From contig JAFGQL010000011.1 of assembly GCA_016935695.1 (NCBI GenBank), positions 1 through 64,000 of the forward strand: a stretch of DNA of 64,000 bases, written 5' to 3'. Positions 9,740 to 18,354 of this stretch are shown here, piece after piece. Below the pieces are notes generated by a model that was not told where the DNA came from, ran no database searches, and saw only the letters and a program-made list of their open reading frames with translations. The stretch's first letter is position 1. Each line of letters starts with the position of its first letter. This stretch comes from Spirochaetales bacterium (GTDB taxonomy: Bacteria; Spirochaetota; Spirochaetia; JC444; Marispirochaetaceae). The translations under genes were made by a program, and so were the position numbers.

Positions 9740-11494
9740 TTAAAGAAAATAATCCGAGTCGATCATGGCCCCCAGCTGTATGGAACTCTCTAAAAAACCT
9801 GCTTTCCTTTTTTTAATGATGACACTCATTAAAACGATGCCTTCATCAGGATAGGTATCTATACTCCTGAGAACAAAGGGATCGTTTACCGAAAGGCCGG
9901 TTTCGTCGGCGGACATCCCTGTAAGAATCCGGGTTACCCTGTACCGCCTCTCCCACAATGTTGCGCCGGCTTCCTCTAAATCGAAACCAAACAACGGTAA
10001 AATCAGGTTTTTCTTGGCATCCTTCTTGAAAGCTTCCCTGAATGGAGATTCCGGCCTGGTTCCCAGGGCCGACAGAACGGTAAGCTCCTCGCTGTCGCGC
10101 AGCAGCGATACATTCAACAGTTCACCGGACATGCGGTGCATCAGAGAATACTGGTATTCACCGATCGTCGGAGCGCTGTATCCGTCAAGAGCGGTTATGA
10201 TATCTCCTTTTTGAATACCTGATAAATCCGCGTTGCTGCCGGGAAACACATACAAGACCTCAAGACCTTCCCGTCTTTCATAAAGTGCGACACCAAGCCA
10301 TGGGTGCTCGACACTGCCGCCTTTATAGAGTTTATCTATAATGAGATTTACATACTTCCCGGGTATGGCGAAGTTTATGCCTTCAAAAGCTTCGAGCCCG
10401 GCAAACACGACGCCAACAACATTACCACGCTCATCGATCAACGGACCTCCTGAATTGCCGTGGTTTATTGGTACATCGATCTGGGTAGTATCCCCGAGCT
10501 GAAGAAGCCTTCGGTCGGTTGCTGAAACAATCCCCGAGGTTATCGTGCTTTCAAGCCCGCCGGGTGAACCGATGGCGAATATCCGCTCCCCGGGTCCCAA
10601 TTCTGTATCAGTCAGGGAAAACACGTATTTAGGTGTGTATTCTACTTTTAAAAGGGCTATATCAAGAATGGTATCCCACCCGATTACCTTGGCGGGTATT
10701 TTCTCTTTTGGTGCTTCGGGAAGCCTCACATACAAACGGGAATACCCTTCATATGCGGGATCAACCTCGCTGGATATTACATGGTGGTTTGTCAGCAGAT
10801 ACCCCCGGGTGTCGATAAAAAAACCGGATCCGATAACCCTGTCCGGTAATCCGACACCCTGGTCTACCTTGATTCCCCTATCCACCCATATCGTAGCTAC
10901 CCCATTCAGAAGCATACGTGCTTTTTCCGGATCCAGCATTTCCTGAACTGGCTCCGTGGCGTAAAGGGAGTCCTGTAGAAGTTTGAGGCTGCTCATATGC
11001 TGTTCTTTTTGGGCAACTGTGTATAAAGCTGTGAGATCCTCTTCTGAAAAGGAAATCTTCCCGTATTCGCCCACGAGAAGCGTCAATGCCGGTACCGCGT
11101 TATCTTCTTCAATGAGGGAAAAAATGAGCTTTTTTAACAGTGATGGCCCGTCGGCTCCCAGTTCATTATCATCCAGCCCCAATGCTTTTAGCGACCGGTA
11201 GTTTCGCAGTGCCGCCCTGTAATCACCCTTTTCCATTGCATCATAAAAGGCTTTTTCAACAAGTGATACGCCCTGTTCCCATTGACCACCCCATTCCCAG
11301 GAGGGATGCCTTTTCTTCGCGCCTTCTAAAATGGTAAGCCCTAAAATGGGATCATTCTCTTGGAATGCAGTATCCACATTTTCCTGAATTACATTTGGTG
11401 CAGGCAGTATAAGCGGTTCCTCAGTGTTTATCATGCATCCCGAAAGAACAACCGAAATCAAACCCGTTAGAAACGGGCGGGTCATATGTTTCAT
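9740..11494 (-). CDS. HtrA/DegP-like trypsin-family lipoprotein with PDZ domain
   Basis: A 584-residue secreted protein. The signal peptide ends in a lipobox (VLSGC, Cys20), so it is probably a lipoprotein facing the periplasm. An N-terminal helical region of about 180 residues precedes a chymotrypsin-fold protease with catalytic H238 (TNHHVI), D278 (ILDIALLKV) and S348 (NHGNSGGPL). A PDZ domain (about 400-470) and an extra C-terminal domain follow. Likely envelope quality control or regulated proteolysis. The helical extension and C-terminal domain differ from standard DegP. It starts one base after the stop of the upstream gene and is probably co-transcribed with ftsH. Confidence 0.9.
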   Translation of the reverse strand: MKHMTRPFLTGLISVVLSGCMINTEEPLILPAPNVIQENVDTAFQENDPILGLTILEGAKKRHPSWEWGGQWEQGVSLVEKAFYDAMEKGDYRAALRNYRSLKALGLDDNELGADGPSLLKKLIFSLIEEDNAVPALTLLVGEYGKISFSEEDLTALYTVAQKEQHMSSLKLLQDSLYATEPVQEMLDPEKARMLLNGVATIWVDRGIKVDQGVGLPDRVIGSGFFIDTRGYLLTNHHVISSEVDPAYEGYSRLYVRLPEAPKEKIPAKVIGWDTILDIALLKVEYTPKYVFSLTDTELGPGERIFAIGSPGGLESTITSGIVSATDRRLLQLGDTTQIDVPINHGNSGGPLIDERGNVVGVVFAGLEAFEGINFAIPGKYVNLIIDKLYKGGSVEHPWLGVALYERREGLEVLYVFPGSNADLSGIQKGDIITALDGYSAPTIGEYQYSLMHRMSGELLNVSLLRDSEELTVLSALGTRPESPFREAFKKDAKKNLILPLFGFDLEEAGATLWERRYRVTRILTGMSADETGLSVNDPFVLRSIDTYPDEGIVLMSVIIKKRKAGFLESSIQLGAMIDSDYFL

Positions 11495-11495
11495 C

Positions 11496-13160
11496 TTAGT
11501 TTCCTAGTTGCTGAATAAAAAGGTAATCATGAAAGCGGTAACTGTAATAGGATGTACCGTCAATGATCATGTATCCTGTTGAGAAAGGTTCTGTCATTGC
11601 ATCAACAGGTTCTGTATCGATCCATACGAGAGGACCTTCGATTGTCAATTTTTTTTCCTTTCCCTGATATTTCAAGCTCACAGGGATATCGTCAACCAGG
11701 ACCACCTCGTAATCAAATATTGAAAGTGTTGCAATTCCCGCTGCATCGTCGTAGGTCTGTATTATTTCAGCATCACCGTCCTGGTCAATATCCCACTGCT
11801 CTTCTTTGAACCCTTCTTCCAGAAAAAGTGAATATTCCACGATGCCGTTATTATCCGTATCGAGGCTGAAGGACCCTGTAGAAACACTATCGTATGGAAG
11901 ACCTTCCTCCTGTTCTTTTGCTATGCTGTGGGCGCCACAGAACTCTGACAACACTCGACTGTTTAAAACCGAAACATCCGCCGGTATATACGGCTTCGCC
12001 GGCAGAGTAATCACATCAAGGACAGCCTGATCAAAGATATACACTGCAGACACCGGTTTGACTGATGAAACTCGGTCCACATAAGGATACTGACTGTAGG
12101 ATACTTCCCATACATCATCGCCGTCCCGAATTTCCACAGTTACGGGGGCCCTTTCCACCGAGTAGGAAATAATGACGTCCGCCTCACCGTCCTGATCATT
12201 GTCAAAAACATGTGAACGAAGGACTCCATCGTGAAACACAAGGGTTTCCTCATGGAAGCTGTCTTCGTCTTCATCGAAATATACCTTTCCGTTATATTCT
12301 GCATATACCTGATCGGCATATTCGCCAAGAAGAGGATCTTCCATTCCGTAATTCAGAATACCCGAAATAACCGTCCCGTACGACGCGATGTCTTTCAGTG
12401 AAGCCGGATCGAAGATACCAAGACGCAGACCATGTGCATGCAATCCAGGCGAAAAACTGCCGCTCACGGCATAACGGTTTACCAGGATGGTTTGCATTTC
12501 CTCGTCCGCGAAGGGAAAGAGGGATTGAAGGGCTTCTGTTCCCGGGTTAAATTCGCTGAATTGCCCTATTCTTTTAAAGAGCAACTCCCTGAATTCACTG
12601 TCGAGCTTGATTTTGTAGGGAACAAAACGCTCATACCAGCGTGAATACCCTGATTCCACCACTTTGATCAGACGTTCCCTGTCTCCAACGGCTTCATAGT
12701 AGTGGGCCAAAAGCTCAGCGTGGTCTGGCGTATCGAAAAAGTCCAGTTCGTATCCTCCGAGGAGGACACCGGCCTGAGAGTATTTTTTTAGCTGAATATA
12801 GGCGGAAAACAACTCGACAGCGGCATCGTTCAAGGTGAACATTAACCAGTAATCAGCGACAAGGGCTTTTTCCAGGTATGCGACACCGGTCTGTCGTGCC
12901 ACTGAAGGATGTTTACCCATTAAATACAATGCATCACCGTGGCGCGGATAAAACTCAAGGGCTACATCCAGCAAATGAAGATCGGCTGAAGTGAAATCAT
13001 CCTTCAGAAAGGTTGAAACGTACGCATCGGCAAGGTCGCGATCATGGTTTCCCGTTTCCGCGAACACATACGGGGAAACAGCAATCATCACTGCCAAAAA
13101 CGCAGCCCGGTAATTACGTGAGATATTCCGGTATAGTGTACGTTCCCTCATTCCTTCCAT
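11496..13160 (-). CDS. Secreted protein of unknown function
   Basis: A 554-residue protein with an N-terminal signal segment (about 18-35, cut near VFAET). The first half is helical and repeat-like, resembling degenerate TPRs (LHLLDVALEFYPRHGDALYLMGKH). The second half is beta-rich, with recurring Asp-rich turns (FDNDQDGEADVII, DTDNNGIVEYSLF, DIDQDGDAEIIQTYD) that resemble EF-hand/FG-GAP-like calcium loops. Probably periplasmic or outer-membrane-associated. It lies 6 bases after ftsH and directly before the HtrA-like gene. I do not recognise a named family. Confidence 0.7.
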   Translation of the reverse strand: MEGMRERTLYRNISRNYRAAFLAVMIAVSPYVFAETGNHDRDLADAYVSTFLKDDFTSADLHLLDVALEFYPRHGDALYLMGKHPSVARQTGVAYLEKALVADYWLMFTLNDAAVELFSAYIQLKKYSQAGVLLGGYELDFFDTPDHAELLAHYYEAVGDRERLIKVVESGYSRWYERFVPYKIKLDSEFRELLFKRIGQFSEFNPGTEALQSLFPFADEEMQTILVNRYAVSGSFSPGLHAHGLRLGIFDPASLKDIASYGTVISGILNYGMEDPLLGEYADQVYAEYNGKVYFDEDEDSFHEETLVFHDGVLRSHVFDNDQDGEADVIISYSVERAPVTVEIRDGDDVWEVSYSQYPYVDRVSSVKPVSAVYIFDQAVLDVITLPAKPYIPADVSVLNSRVLSEFCGAHSIAKEQEEGLPYDSVSTGSFSLDTDNNGIVEYSLFLEEGFKEEQWDIDQDGDAEIIQTYDDAAGIATLSIFDYEVVLVDDIPVSLKYQGKEKKLTIEGPLVWIDTEPVDAMTEPFSTGYMIIDGTSYYSYRFHDYLFIQQLGN

Positions 13161-13166
13161 ACAATG

Positions 13167-15047
13167 TTATAAATCAGTAACCTTCTTTACTTCAGGATAC
13201 CCCAAAAGTTCCCTTATTTCCCTGTCGCCCAGGCTTTCTTTCTCATATAGATTTTCGGCAAGAAGAACCAGGGAATCCTTGTGTTCCTTCAGAAGTGCCT
13301 CGGTATCTTCCTGACAGCTGCGGAGAATGGACTGTATTTCCTTATCTATCGTGGTCGCCGTAGTTTCCGAATAGTCTTTGTGCCGGGCGATTTCCTTACC
13401 GAGAAAAATCGGCTCGTCCTCCTGTCCGAAGGTAATAAACCCGAGTTCATCGCTCATCCCCCATTCAACAACCATTTTCCGTGCAAGGGCAGTAGCCTGC
13501 TCAATGTCGCTTTTTGTACCCGTTGTTGTTTCACCATAGGTAAGTTTCTCTGCCGCGAAGCCTCCCATGGCAATTTTGATCCTGGCTAAAAGCCATTTCT
13601 TATTGCGTGAATATATTTCCTTTTCCGGCAGGGACATTGCAAGTCCCAAAGCCCGGCCATGAGGAATAACCGTTACCTTGTGAAGGGGATCGGCGTCCGG
13701 TAAGAGATAATGAAGCAGTGCATGGCCCGCTTCATGATAAGCGGTCATCTTTTTTTCCTCAGGCGATATTACCCTGGAACGGCGGGCGACACCTAGAAGC
13801 AGTTTGTCCCGGGCGTCTTCAAAATCTTTCATGATGACCTGTTCCCGGTTGTCCCGGGCGGCAAACAGGGCTGCCTCATTCACCAGGTTCGCCAAATCAG
13901 CGCCGCTTGTCCCCGGTGTTGCCCGTGCAATTCTATTCAGATCCACATCCGGACCAAGGGGGACCTTCTTCCCATGAATTTTGAGGATGTCTTCGCGCTC
14001 CTGCACATCCGGCATGTCAACAACCACTTGACGGTCAAAACGACCGGGACGGAGCAACGCAGGATCAAGTACATCGGGTCTGTTGGTCGCGGCAAGAATA
14101 ATCACCCCGTCCTTGGTTTCAAACCCATCCATTTCCACCAGCATTTGGTTCAGGGTTTGTTCACGCTCATCATGTCCGCCGCCCATTCCCGCTCCCCGGG
14201 TCCTGCCGACTGCGTCGAGTTCATCTATGAATAAAATACAGGGAGCATTTTTCCGGCCCTGTTCAAACAGATCCCGGACCCTGCTGGCCCCTACACCTAC
14301 AAACATTTCCACAAAGTCAGAACCGGACATGTGGAAAAACGATACGTTCGCTTCGCCGGCACATGCCTTTGCCAAGAGGGTCTTGCCCGTTCCGGGCATA
14401 CCTACAAGAAGCACCCCCTTGGGAATTTTTGCGCCGATTTTTGTAAATTTCTGCGGATTCTTTAAGAAATCCACCACTTCCTGAAGTTCATACTTTGCCT
14501 CCTTCTGGCCGGCAACATCACCGAAGGTCAAATTTTTCCCGTTGTCTGTATAACGTTTTGCCCTGCTCTTGCCGAAAGAGAAAGCCCGGTTTCCACTGCC
14601 TTGCACCTGTCTGAACATGAACCAGATAAAAACCAAACCTAAAAGCCATGGAACGGTCTGTAGAATAATCAGCAAAGGCGAAACACCTTTACTGTCCCCT
14701 TTTACACGGACGCCCTTTTCTCTCATAAGCGGCATCAGATCATCATCAGGATAGGGAATTCTCGTTCTGAATGCATTGATATCGGAAGAAACACCCTGGC
14801 TTTTTAATACCCCGTGAATTTCTTTGTAATCTAGAATTTTAACTGTATCAATCTGGCCATCCTGCAGATACTGATAAAAGGTCGAATAGGGCAGCTCCAC
14901 GGCGGGCGTCGTACCGTCTGCCAGAAAAATGAAAAAGAAAATGCCTACCAATGCGATAAGAAAAATTAATGCGAACCGGTTATTATCAAACCTGAAATTT
15001 ACTTTCCGGTTTGGTTCCTGATCATTATTATCCACACTATACTCCAC
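13167..15047 (-). CDS. ftsH: ATP-dependent membrane zinc protease FtsH
   Basis: A 626-residue membrane AAA protease. It has transmembrane segments at about 26-43 and 124-145 flanking a periplasmic domain, Walker A GMPGTGKT (216-223), Walker B ILFIDE (271-276), an arginine-finger region (RPGRFDR) and the zinc-binding HEAGH (438-442). It degrades damaged membrane proteins and some regulators. The GTG start overlaps the end of tilS by 11 bases, a conserved pairing. The gene belongs to the spoVG-ctc-pth-tilS-ftsH block. Confidence 0.97.
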   Translation of the reverse strand: MEYSVDNNDQEPNRKVNFRFDNNRFALIFLIALVGIFFFIFLADGTTPAVELPYSTFYQYLQDGQIDTVKILDYKEIHGVLKSQGVSSDINAFRTRIPYPDDDLMPLMREKGVRVKGDSKGVSPLLIILQTVPWLLGLVFIWFMFRQVQGSGNRAFSFGKSRAKRYTDNGKNLTFGDVAGQKEAKYELQEVVDFLKNPQKFTKIGAKIPKGVLLVGMPGTGKTLLAKACAGEANVSFFHMSGSDFVEMFVGVGASRVRDLFEQGRKNAPCILFIDELDAVGRTRGAGMGGGHDEREQTLNQMLVEMDGFETKDGVIILAATNRPDVLDPALLRPGRFDRQVVVDMPDVQEREDILKIHGKKVPLGPDVDLNRIARATPGTSGADLANLVNEAALFAARDNREQVIMKDFEDARDKLLLGVARRSRVISPEEKKMTAYHEAGHALLHYLLPDADPLHKVTVIPHGRALGLAMSLPEKEIYSRNKKWLLARIKIAMGGFAAEKLTYGETTTGTKSDIEQATALARKMVVEWGMSDELGFITFGQEDEPIFLGKEIARHKDYSETTATTIDKEIQSILRSCQEDTEALLKEHKDSLVLLAENLYEKESLGDREIRELLGYPEVKKVTDL

Positions 15048-16422
15048 GATACATTACGTATACATTATGGTCGTCTTTAGAAGACACCATTGTAGCTTTT
15101 ATAAGATTATTGCACAATTGGTTTTTTCCTCCAGCTCCCTGGGCAAACACTCCAAGTATGCTGTTTCCGTCGGTTAAAACCGGAACTGTCGTGCGTGCAT
15201 GAACGGGTACATTCCATTCGGCCAGCAGTTTTTTAATCTGCTTGCGGAAGTTGCCTGAAACGATGCTGTCACCGGGTCTGGGAGAACGTACGAACAGTTT
15301 CTTTTCCATCCCATTCGTCATCCTCAATATCGGCTGCCAGCCATCTGCTGCATTTTCCGCCAAAATGAACTCCACGCCCCCGGCAGTGACAGCCCTTCCC
15401 TCGCTAAGAATATACACATACTCTGCTTGTGAATCAAAGGAATCCATACGGAGCACCAGCTTGTCCTTCCTCCTCTCAAGCACGATACCGTGTCCCTTGA
15501 GCAAAACCTGTTGACCGCATATCTCATCGGGGAGATCGTTAAAGAAAGACATAGGCACTCGTTCAAAAGAACCGCAAAAAAGACTGTTCATGCAATGCAA
15601 TATTGACATTATCCGGCCATAGCGTGGTACATCAAAAAAATCCTTCACAGGAATTTCCCATTCATGACGGCTATCTTTATACCGCCACGGAAGCAATGCA
15701 TGCACCGCAAAATCAACAAACTCCTGGCCTGACCTGTTCAAGGTTTTCATTTTTACCGCGGAGGTATTGAAGGACGGAAAAACCTTTCTGATCACGGGTA
15801 AAATCTCCAGGCGAACCCTGTTACGGAGGTACACTGGGGAGGCATTACTGAGATCCAGACTGTACTTGAGGTCCCTTATCGCGAGATAAGCAAGAAGTTC
15901 TTCTTTGCTGATGCCTATAAGCGGCCGGGCAAAAGAACCTCGGACAGGAGGAATGCCCTGGGCACGAATAGAACCTGAAAGAAACCGCATCAGCATCGTT
16001 TCCACATCGTCATCCATTGTGTGAGCGGTAAACACATAACCACACCCGGATGATTGACGGAATTTTTCAAGCCCGTCGTATCTAAGCTCCCTGGCGTAAG
16101 CCTCGGTCCCTATCCCTCGAAGTTTTCCCTGACGGATAATTTCTCCCGGTTCTGCAAAACCCGTTTCTAAAGGGACCTTGCAGGAGCCACAGATGGAAGA
16201 AACCAGATCGAGCTCCGCCTGCTGCTCCCGGGCATTACGCAGATTATGTATGAAGTAATACGCCTGGATATTTGTCCCGTTCCTGCATGCCAGATCGAGT
16301 AACGCCCGTGAATCCGGTCCTCCGGAAAACGCAATAACGACGCCCTTCGACAGGACATCCTTATCGAGCTTGTGTATAAAGGTGAGGTAATGTTCATTCA
16401 GTTTTTCGTCGATTGACATCAT
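15037..16422 (-). CDS. tilS: tRNA(Ile)-lysidine synthase TilS
   Basis: A 461-residue N-type ATP pyrophosphatase that converts cytidine 34 of tRNA-Ile(CAU) to lysidine. The PP-loop SGGPDSRALL is at 33-42, and HTMDDDVETMLMRFLSGS is the TilS signature region. A C-terminal TilS domain follows. It overlaps pth upstream by 29 bases and ftsH downstream by 11 bases; its start lacks a Shine-Dalgarno sequence, so translation is probably coupled. Confidence 0.95.
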   Translation of the reverse strand: MMSIDEKLNEHYLTFIHKLDKDVLSKGVVIAFSGGPDSRALLDLACRNGTNIQAYYFIHNLRNAREQQAELDLVSSICGSCKVPLETGFAEPGEIIRQGKLRGIGTEAYARELRYDGLEKFRQSSGCGYVFTAHTMDDDVETMLMRFLSGSIRAQGIPPVRGSFARPLIGISKEELLAYLAIRDLKYSLDLSNASPVYLRNRVRLEILPVIRKVFPSFNTSAVKMKTLNRSGQEFVDFAVHALLPWRYKDSRHEWEIPVKDFFDVPRYGRIMSILHCMNSLFCGSFERVPMSFFNDLPDEICGQQVLLKGHGIVLERRKDKLVLRMDSFDSQAEYVYILSEGRAVTAGGVEFILAENAADGWQPILRMTNGMEKKLFVRSPRPGDSIVSGNFRKQIKKLLAEWNVPVHARTTVPVLTDGNSILGVFAQGAGGKNQLCNNLIKATMVSSKDDHNVYVMYRGV

Positions 16423-16966
16423 TCATGACCCTGTGAATCGGTTCTTCCAAAAGGCGAAGTATCTGGTCCGCCGCCTCAGTGACTACCGGGTTAAGGAGAG
16501 CAGCCTCCGCTGCATCTGGTTCACCGAGTACATAGTCGGGAATGGAACTGCCGTCCTCAGGCCGCCCGATTCCCACCATCAAACGGGAAAACATCCCGCT
16601 TCCCAAAACCGAGATTATTGATTGCAGTCCTTTCTGCCCACCTGATGATCCAGAAGGACGTAAACGCAAACATCCCGGTGGCAAATCCAGATGGTCAGCC
16701 ACCACCAAAAGATCTTGCGGTTCTGCTGCAGTGTATGCAAGCAGCCACGGGATAATATCACCGCTGCGATTCATGTAAGTAAGGGGTTTTACGAGAAAAA
16801 GGCTTTTACCGCGGTAAAAGCCTTTTCCAATTTTGAGCGGCCGAAGAAACTGCTTTTTCAACGGAATACCTGTCCGCTCTGAAAGCGCATCGACTACTCG
16901 AAACCCAATATTATGCCGGGTTCCGGTATATTCCGTCCCGGGGTTCCCAAGACCAATAACAATCAA
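16394..16966 (-). CDS. pth: Peptidyl-tRNA hydrolase
   Basis: A 190-residue Pth of normal length. It has GLGNPGTEYTGTRHNIGF with catalytic His18, and VVADHLDLPPG containing the conserved Asp. It releases peptides from peptidyl-tRNA dropped by ribosomes. The start is TTG, a few bases after the ctc stop codon with a weak AAGG upstream. It overlaps tilS. Confidence 0.95.
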   Translation of the reverse strand: MIVIGLGNPGTEYTGTRHNIGFRVVDALSERTGIPLKKQFLRPLKIGKGFYRGKSLFLVKPLTYMNRSGDIIPWLLAYTAAEPQDLLVVADHLDLPPGCLRLRPSGSSGGQKGLQSIISVLGSGMFSRLMVGIGRPEDGSSIPDYVLGEPDAAEAALLNPVVTEAADQILRLLEEPIHRVMNDVNRRKTE

Positions 16967-16974
16967 TGAAAGCC

Positions 16975-17607
16975 TTATTCTTCCGATTCGCTGCCGGAAG
17001 AATCTTCCGATTCAGCAGCTTCAGGACTCTCTTCTGCAACAGGGGCTGCCTCTTCCTTCTTGATGGTTGCGATATGCAGCACGGAAGTTTCAGGAGCGGT
17101 AAGAATTTTCACACCCGCCGGAGGAGTAATATCGGAAACGTGAACCGAAGCATTAAGCTCAAGCGGCGTGATATCCACCACAATTTCCTGAGGCAGATCT
17201 TTCGGAAGACATTCAATTTCCAGTTCATGGAGCGAAACTTCCAGAACACCGCCGAGCTTGACGCCAATCGCGTTGCCGGTCGTATGAACCGGTACATGGG
17301 TTTTAAGCACTTTACCGCGTTCAATCTCAAAAAAATCGATGTGGAGAATTTTTTCAGTAAGAATATCATCCTGATATTCCTTCACCAGTACATCGTAGGA
17401 TTTGTCCTTATCCTTGAGGGTAATAATTGTGTTCTCACTTACCGTATGAAATTTCTTTGAAAATTCCCTGGCATCTATTGAAATTGACACAGGCTCATTA
17501 TGGCCATATATTACCGCAGGAATCTTCCCTTCTTTCCTGACTCTCTTCGCACCACCTTTGCCGAAATCGGTCCGCGGTGCACATGTTAATGTTTTACTGT
17601 CCATCAT
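16975..17607 (-). CDS. rplY: 50S ribosomal protein L25, general stress (Ctc) form
   Basis: A 210-residue long-form L25 (TL5/Ctc type). The N-terminal 5S rRNA-binding domain (about 1-95) carries DFGKGGAKRVRKEGKIPAVIYG. A beta-rich C-terminal domain (about 96-185) and an acidic Ser/Glu tail follow. It has a good ribosome-binding site (GAGG, 5 bases before ATG). It lies 28 bases after tRNA-Gln(UUG) and is probably on the spoVG transcript. Confidence 0.95.
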   Translation of the reverse strand: MMDSKTLTCAPRTDFGKGGAKRVRKEGKIPAVIYGHNEPVSISIDAREFSKKFHTVSENTIITLKDKDKSYDVLVKEYQDDILTEKILHIDFFEIERGKVLKTHVPVHTTGNAIGVKLGGVLEVSLHELEIECLPKDLPQEIVVDITPLELNASVHVSDITPPAGVKILTAPETSVLHIATIKKEEAAPVAEESPEAAESEDSSGSESEE

Positions 17608-17634
17608 TCTACCTCAAAAAAAATCAAAATATAT

Positions 17635-17706
17635 CTGGGATGGCAGGACTTGAACCTGCGAATGCCGGAACCAAAATCCGGTGCCTTACCACTTGGCGAC
17701 ATCCCA
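17635..17706 (-). tRNA. tRNA-Gln, anticodon UUG
   Basis: The minus strand folds into a cloverleaf. The acceptor stem is TGGGATG / CATCCCA (17700-17706 with 17636-17642). The anticodon stem is CCGGA/TCCGG around loop TTTTGGT, giving anticodon UUG, and a GTTCAAGTC T-loop is present. The discriminator base is G (17635). The U1-A72 pair and G73 fit glutamine tRNA. CCA is not encoded. It lies between spoVG and ctc with no promoter of its own that I can see, so it is probably processed from the operon mRNA. Confidence 0.95.
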
Positions 17707-17752
17707 TCTTCAAAGAGTTCAATGCTTTAGGTGTTCTTTGAGAAGTCGTCTA

Positions 17753-18031
17753 TCAGGTGTCTTCCGGAGAGTCGTCTGATGCACCGCTTTCATATTCTTT
17801 CAGAATACGGTCCTGAAGCTCATTTCTAAAATCGGAGTTAATGGGATGGGCAACATCCTTATATTCACCGTTTTTGGTTTTTCTGCTAGGCATCGCAATA
17901 AACGCACCGCTTTTGCCCTCAATAACCTTCACATTATGAACTACGAAGGCATCATCAAAGGTAACAGTGACATAGGCCTTGAGTTTACCATCTGCTTCCA
18001 CACGCCTGATGCGAATATCAGTAATCTCCAT
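17753..18031 (-). CDS. spoVG: SpoVG family regulator
   Basis: A 92-residue SpoVG of full length ([11 protein letters not shown] at the start, [24 protein letters not shown] in the middle). In spirochaetes SpoVG is known as a site-specific nucleic-acid-binding regulator. It has a strong ribosome-binding site (GTGGAGG, 5 bases before ATG) and a promoter at 18067-18095. It starts the block spoVG, tRNA-Gln, ctc, pth, tilS, ftsH. Confidence 0.97.
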   Translation of the reverse strand: MEITDIRIRRVEADGKLKAYVTVTFDDAFVVHNVKVIEGKSGAFIAMPSRKTKNGEYKDVAHPINSDFRNELQDRILKEYESGASDDSPEDT

Positions 18032-18066
18032 TCATACCTCCACTTGTTGCACATAACCTAGGGGTC

Positions 18067-18095
18067 ATTGTAATACCCTGCTATAATCTTAGCAA
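18067..18095 (-). promoter_or_regulatory. spoVG promoter
   Basis: On the minus strand TTGCTA (18090-18095), a 17-base spacer and TACAAT (18067-18072). The predicted leader is about 30 bases and includes the ribosome-binding site. A T-rich tract interrupted by GGGG lies just upstream of the -35. Confidence 0.55.
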
Positions 18096-18211
18096 GAAGA
18101 AAAAAACCCCAAAAAAATGAGCAGATATGTATCCGGAACACACCCACTTGTAAAAGCATCATCACTGATGACTACACATCATGCCACGCTAATACTTCAA
18201 CAAGCGGAGCG

Positions 18212-18234
18212 ATACCCGGTCATTCACCGGATAT
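18212..18234 (-). other. Hairpin at the end of the small reading frame
   Basis: ATATCCGGT and ACCGGGTAT flank a 5-base loop, giving a 9-bp stem with one G-U pair. The stop codon of the 24-codon frame lies at the loop boundary. No T-run follows, so it is not an intrinsic terminator. Confidence 0.5.
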
Positions 18235-18298
18235 CCGTACAGCAGGAATGGATACCAATATTCGAAATGATTTCAAAGAACAACGGCCCCATCTTCAT
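18224..18298 (-). CDS. Candidate small protein or leader peptide (24 codons)
   Basis: An ATG at 18298 is preceded by GAAAGG with 8-base spacing and lies about 20 bases after the predicted start of a near-consensus promoter. The 24 codons encode a hydrophobic peptide with four Ile, two Phe and a Cys-Cys pair, ending in TGA within a hairpin. No homology is claimed. It could equally be the 5' part of a small RNA or of a long spoVG leader. Confidence 0.35.
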   Translation of the reverse strand: MKMGPLFFEIISNIGIHSCCTDIR

Positions 18299-18326
18299 GA
18301 TGTGGTCCTTTCATAAGTAAGTGCAC

Positions 18327-18354
18327 ATTATACATATAAAAAGGAACATGTCAA
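18327..18354 (-). promoter_or_regulatory. Near-consensus promoter embedded in the nadB stop codon
   Basis: On the minus strand a perfect TTGACA (18349-18354), a 16-base spacer and a perfect TATAAT (18327-18332). The TGA of the -35 is the nadB stop codon. It points into the 319-base stretch between nadB and spoVG, which otherwise holds only the small reading frame, the hairpin and the spoVG promoter. Confidence 0.7.

Noticed and set aside
17707-17752. Inverted repeat CAAAGA/TCTTTG between spoVG and tRNA-Gln(UUG) as a terminator
   Set aside because: Only six pairs with a long loop and no T-run. The tRNA appears to be co-transcribed.
18117-18320. Open frame on the plus strand between spoVG and nadB (67 codons)
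   Set aside because: No ribosome-binding site, and it runs antisense through the strong minus-strand promoter, small frame and hairpin. The TATAAT at 18081-18086 on this strand has no matching -35.
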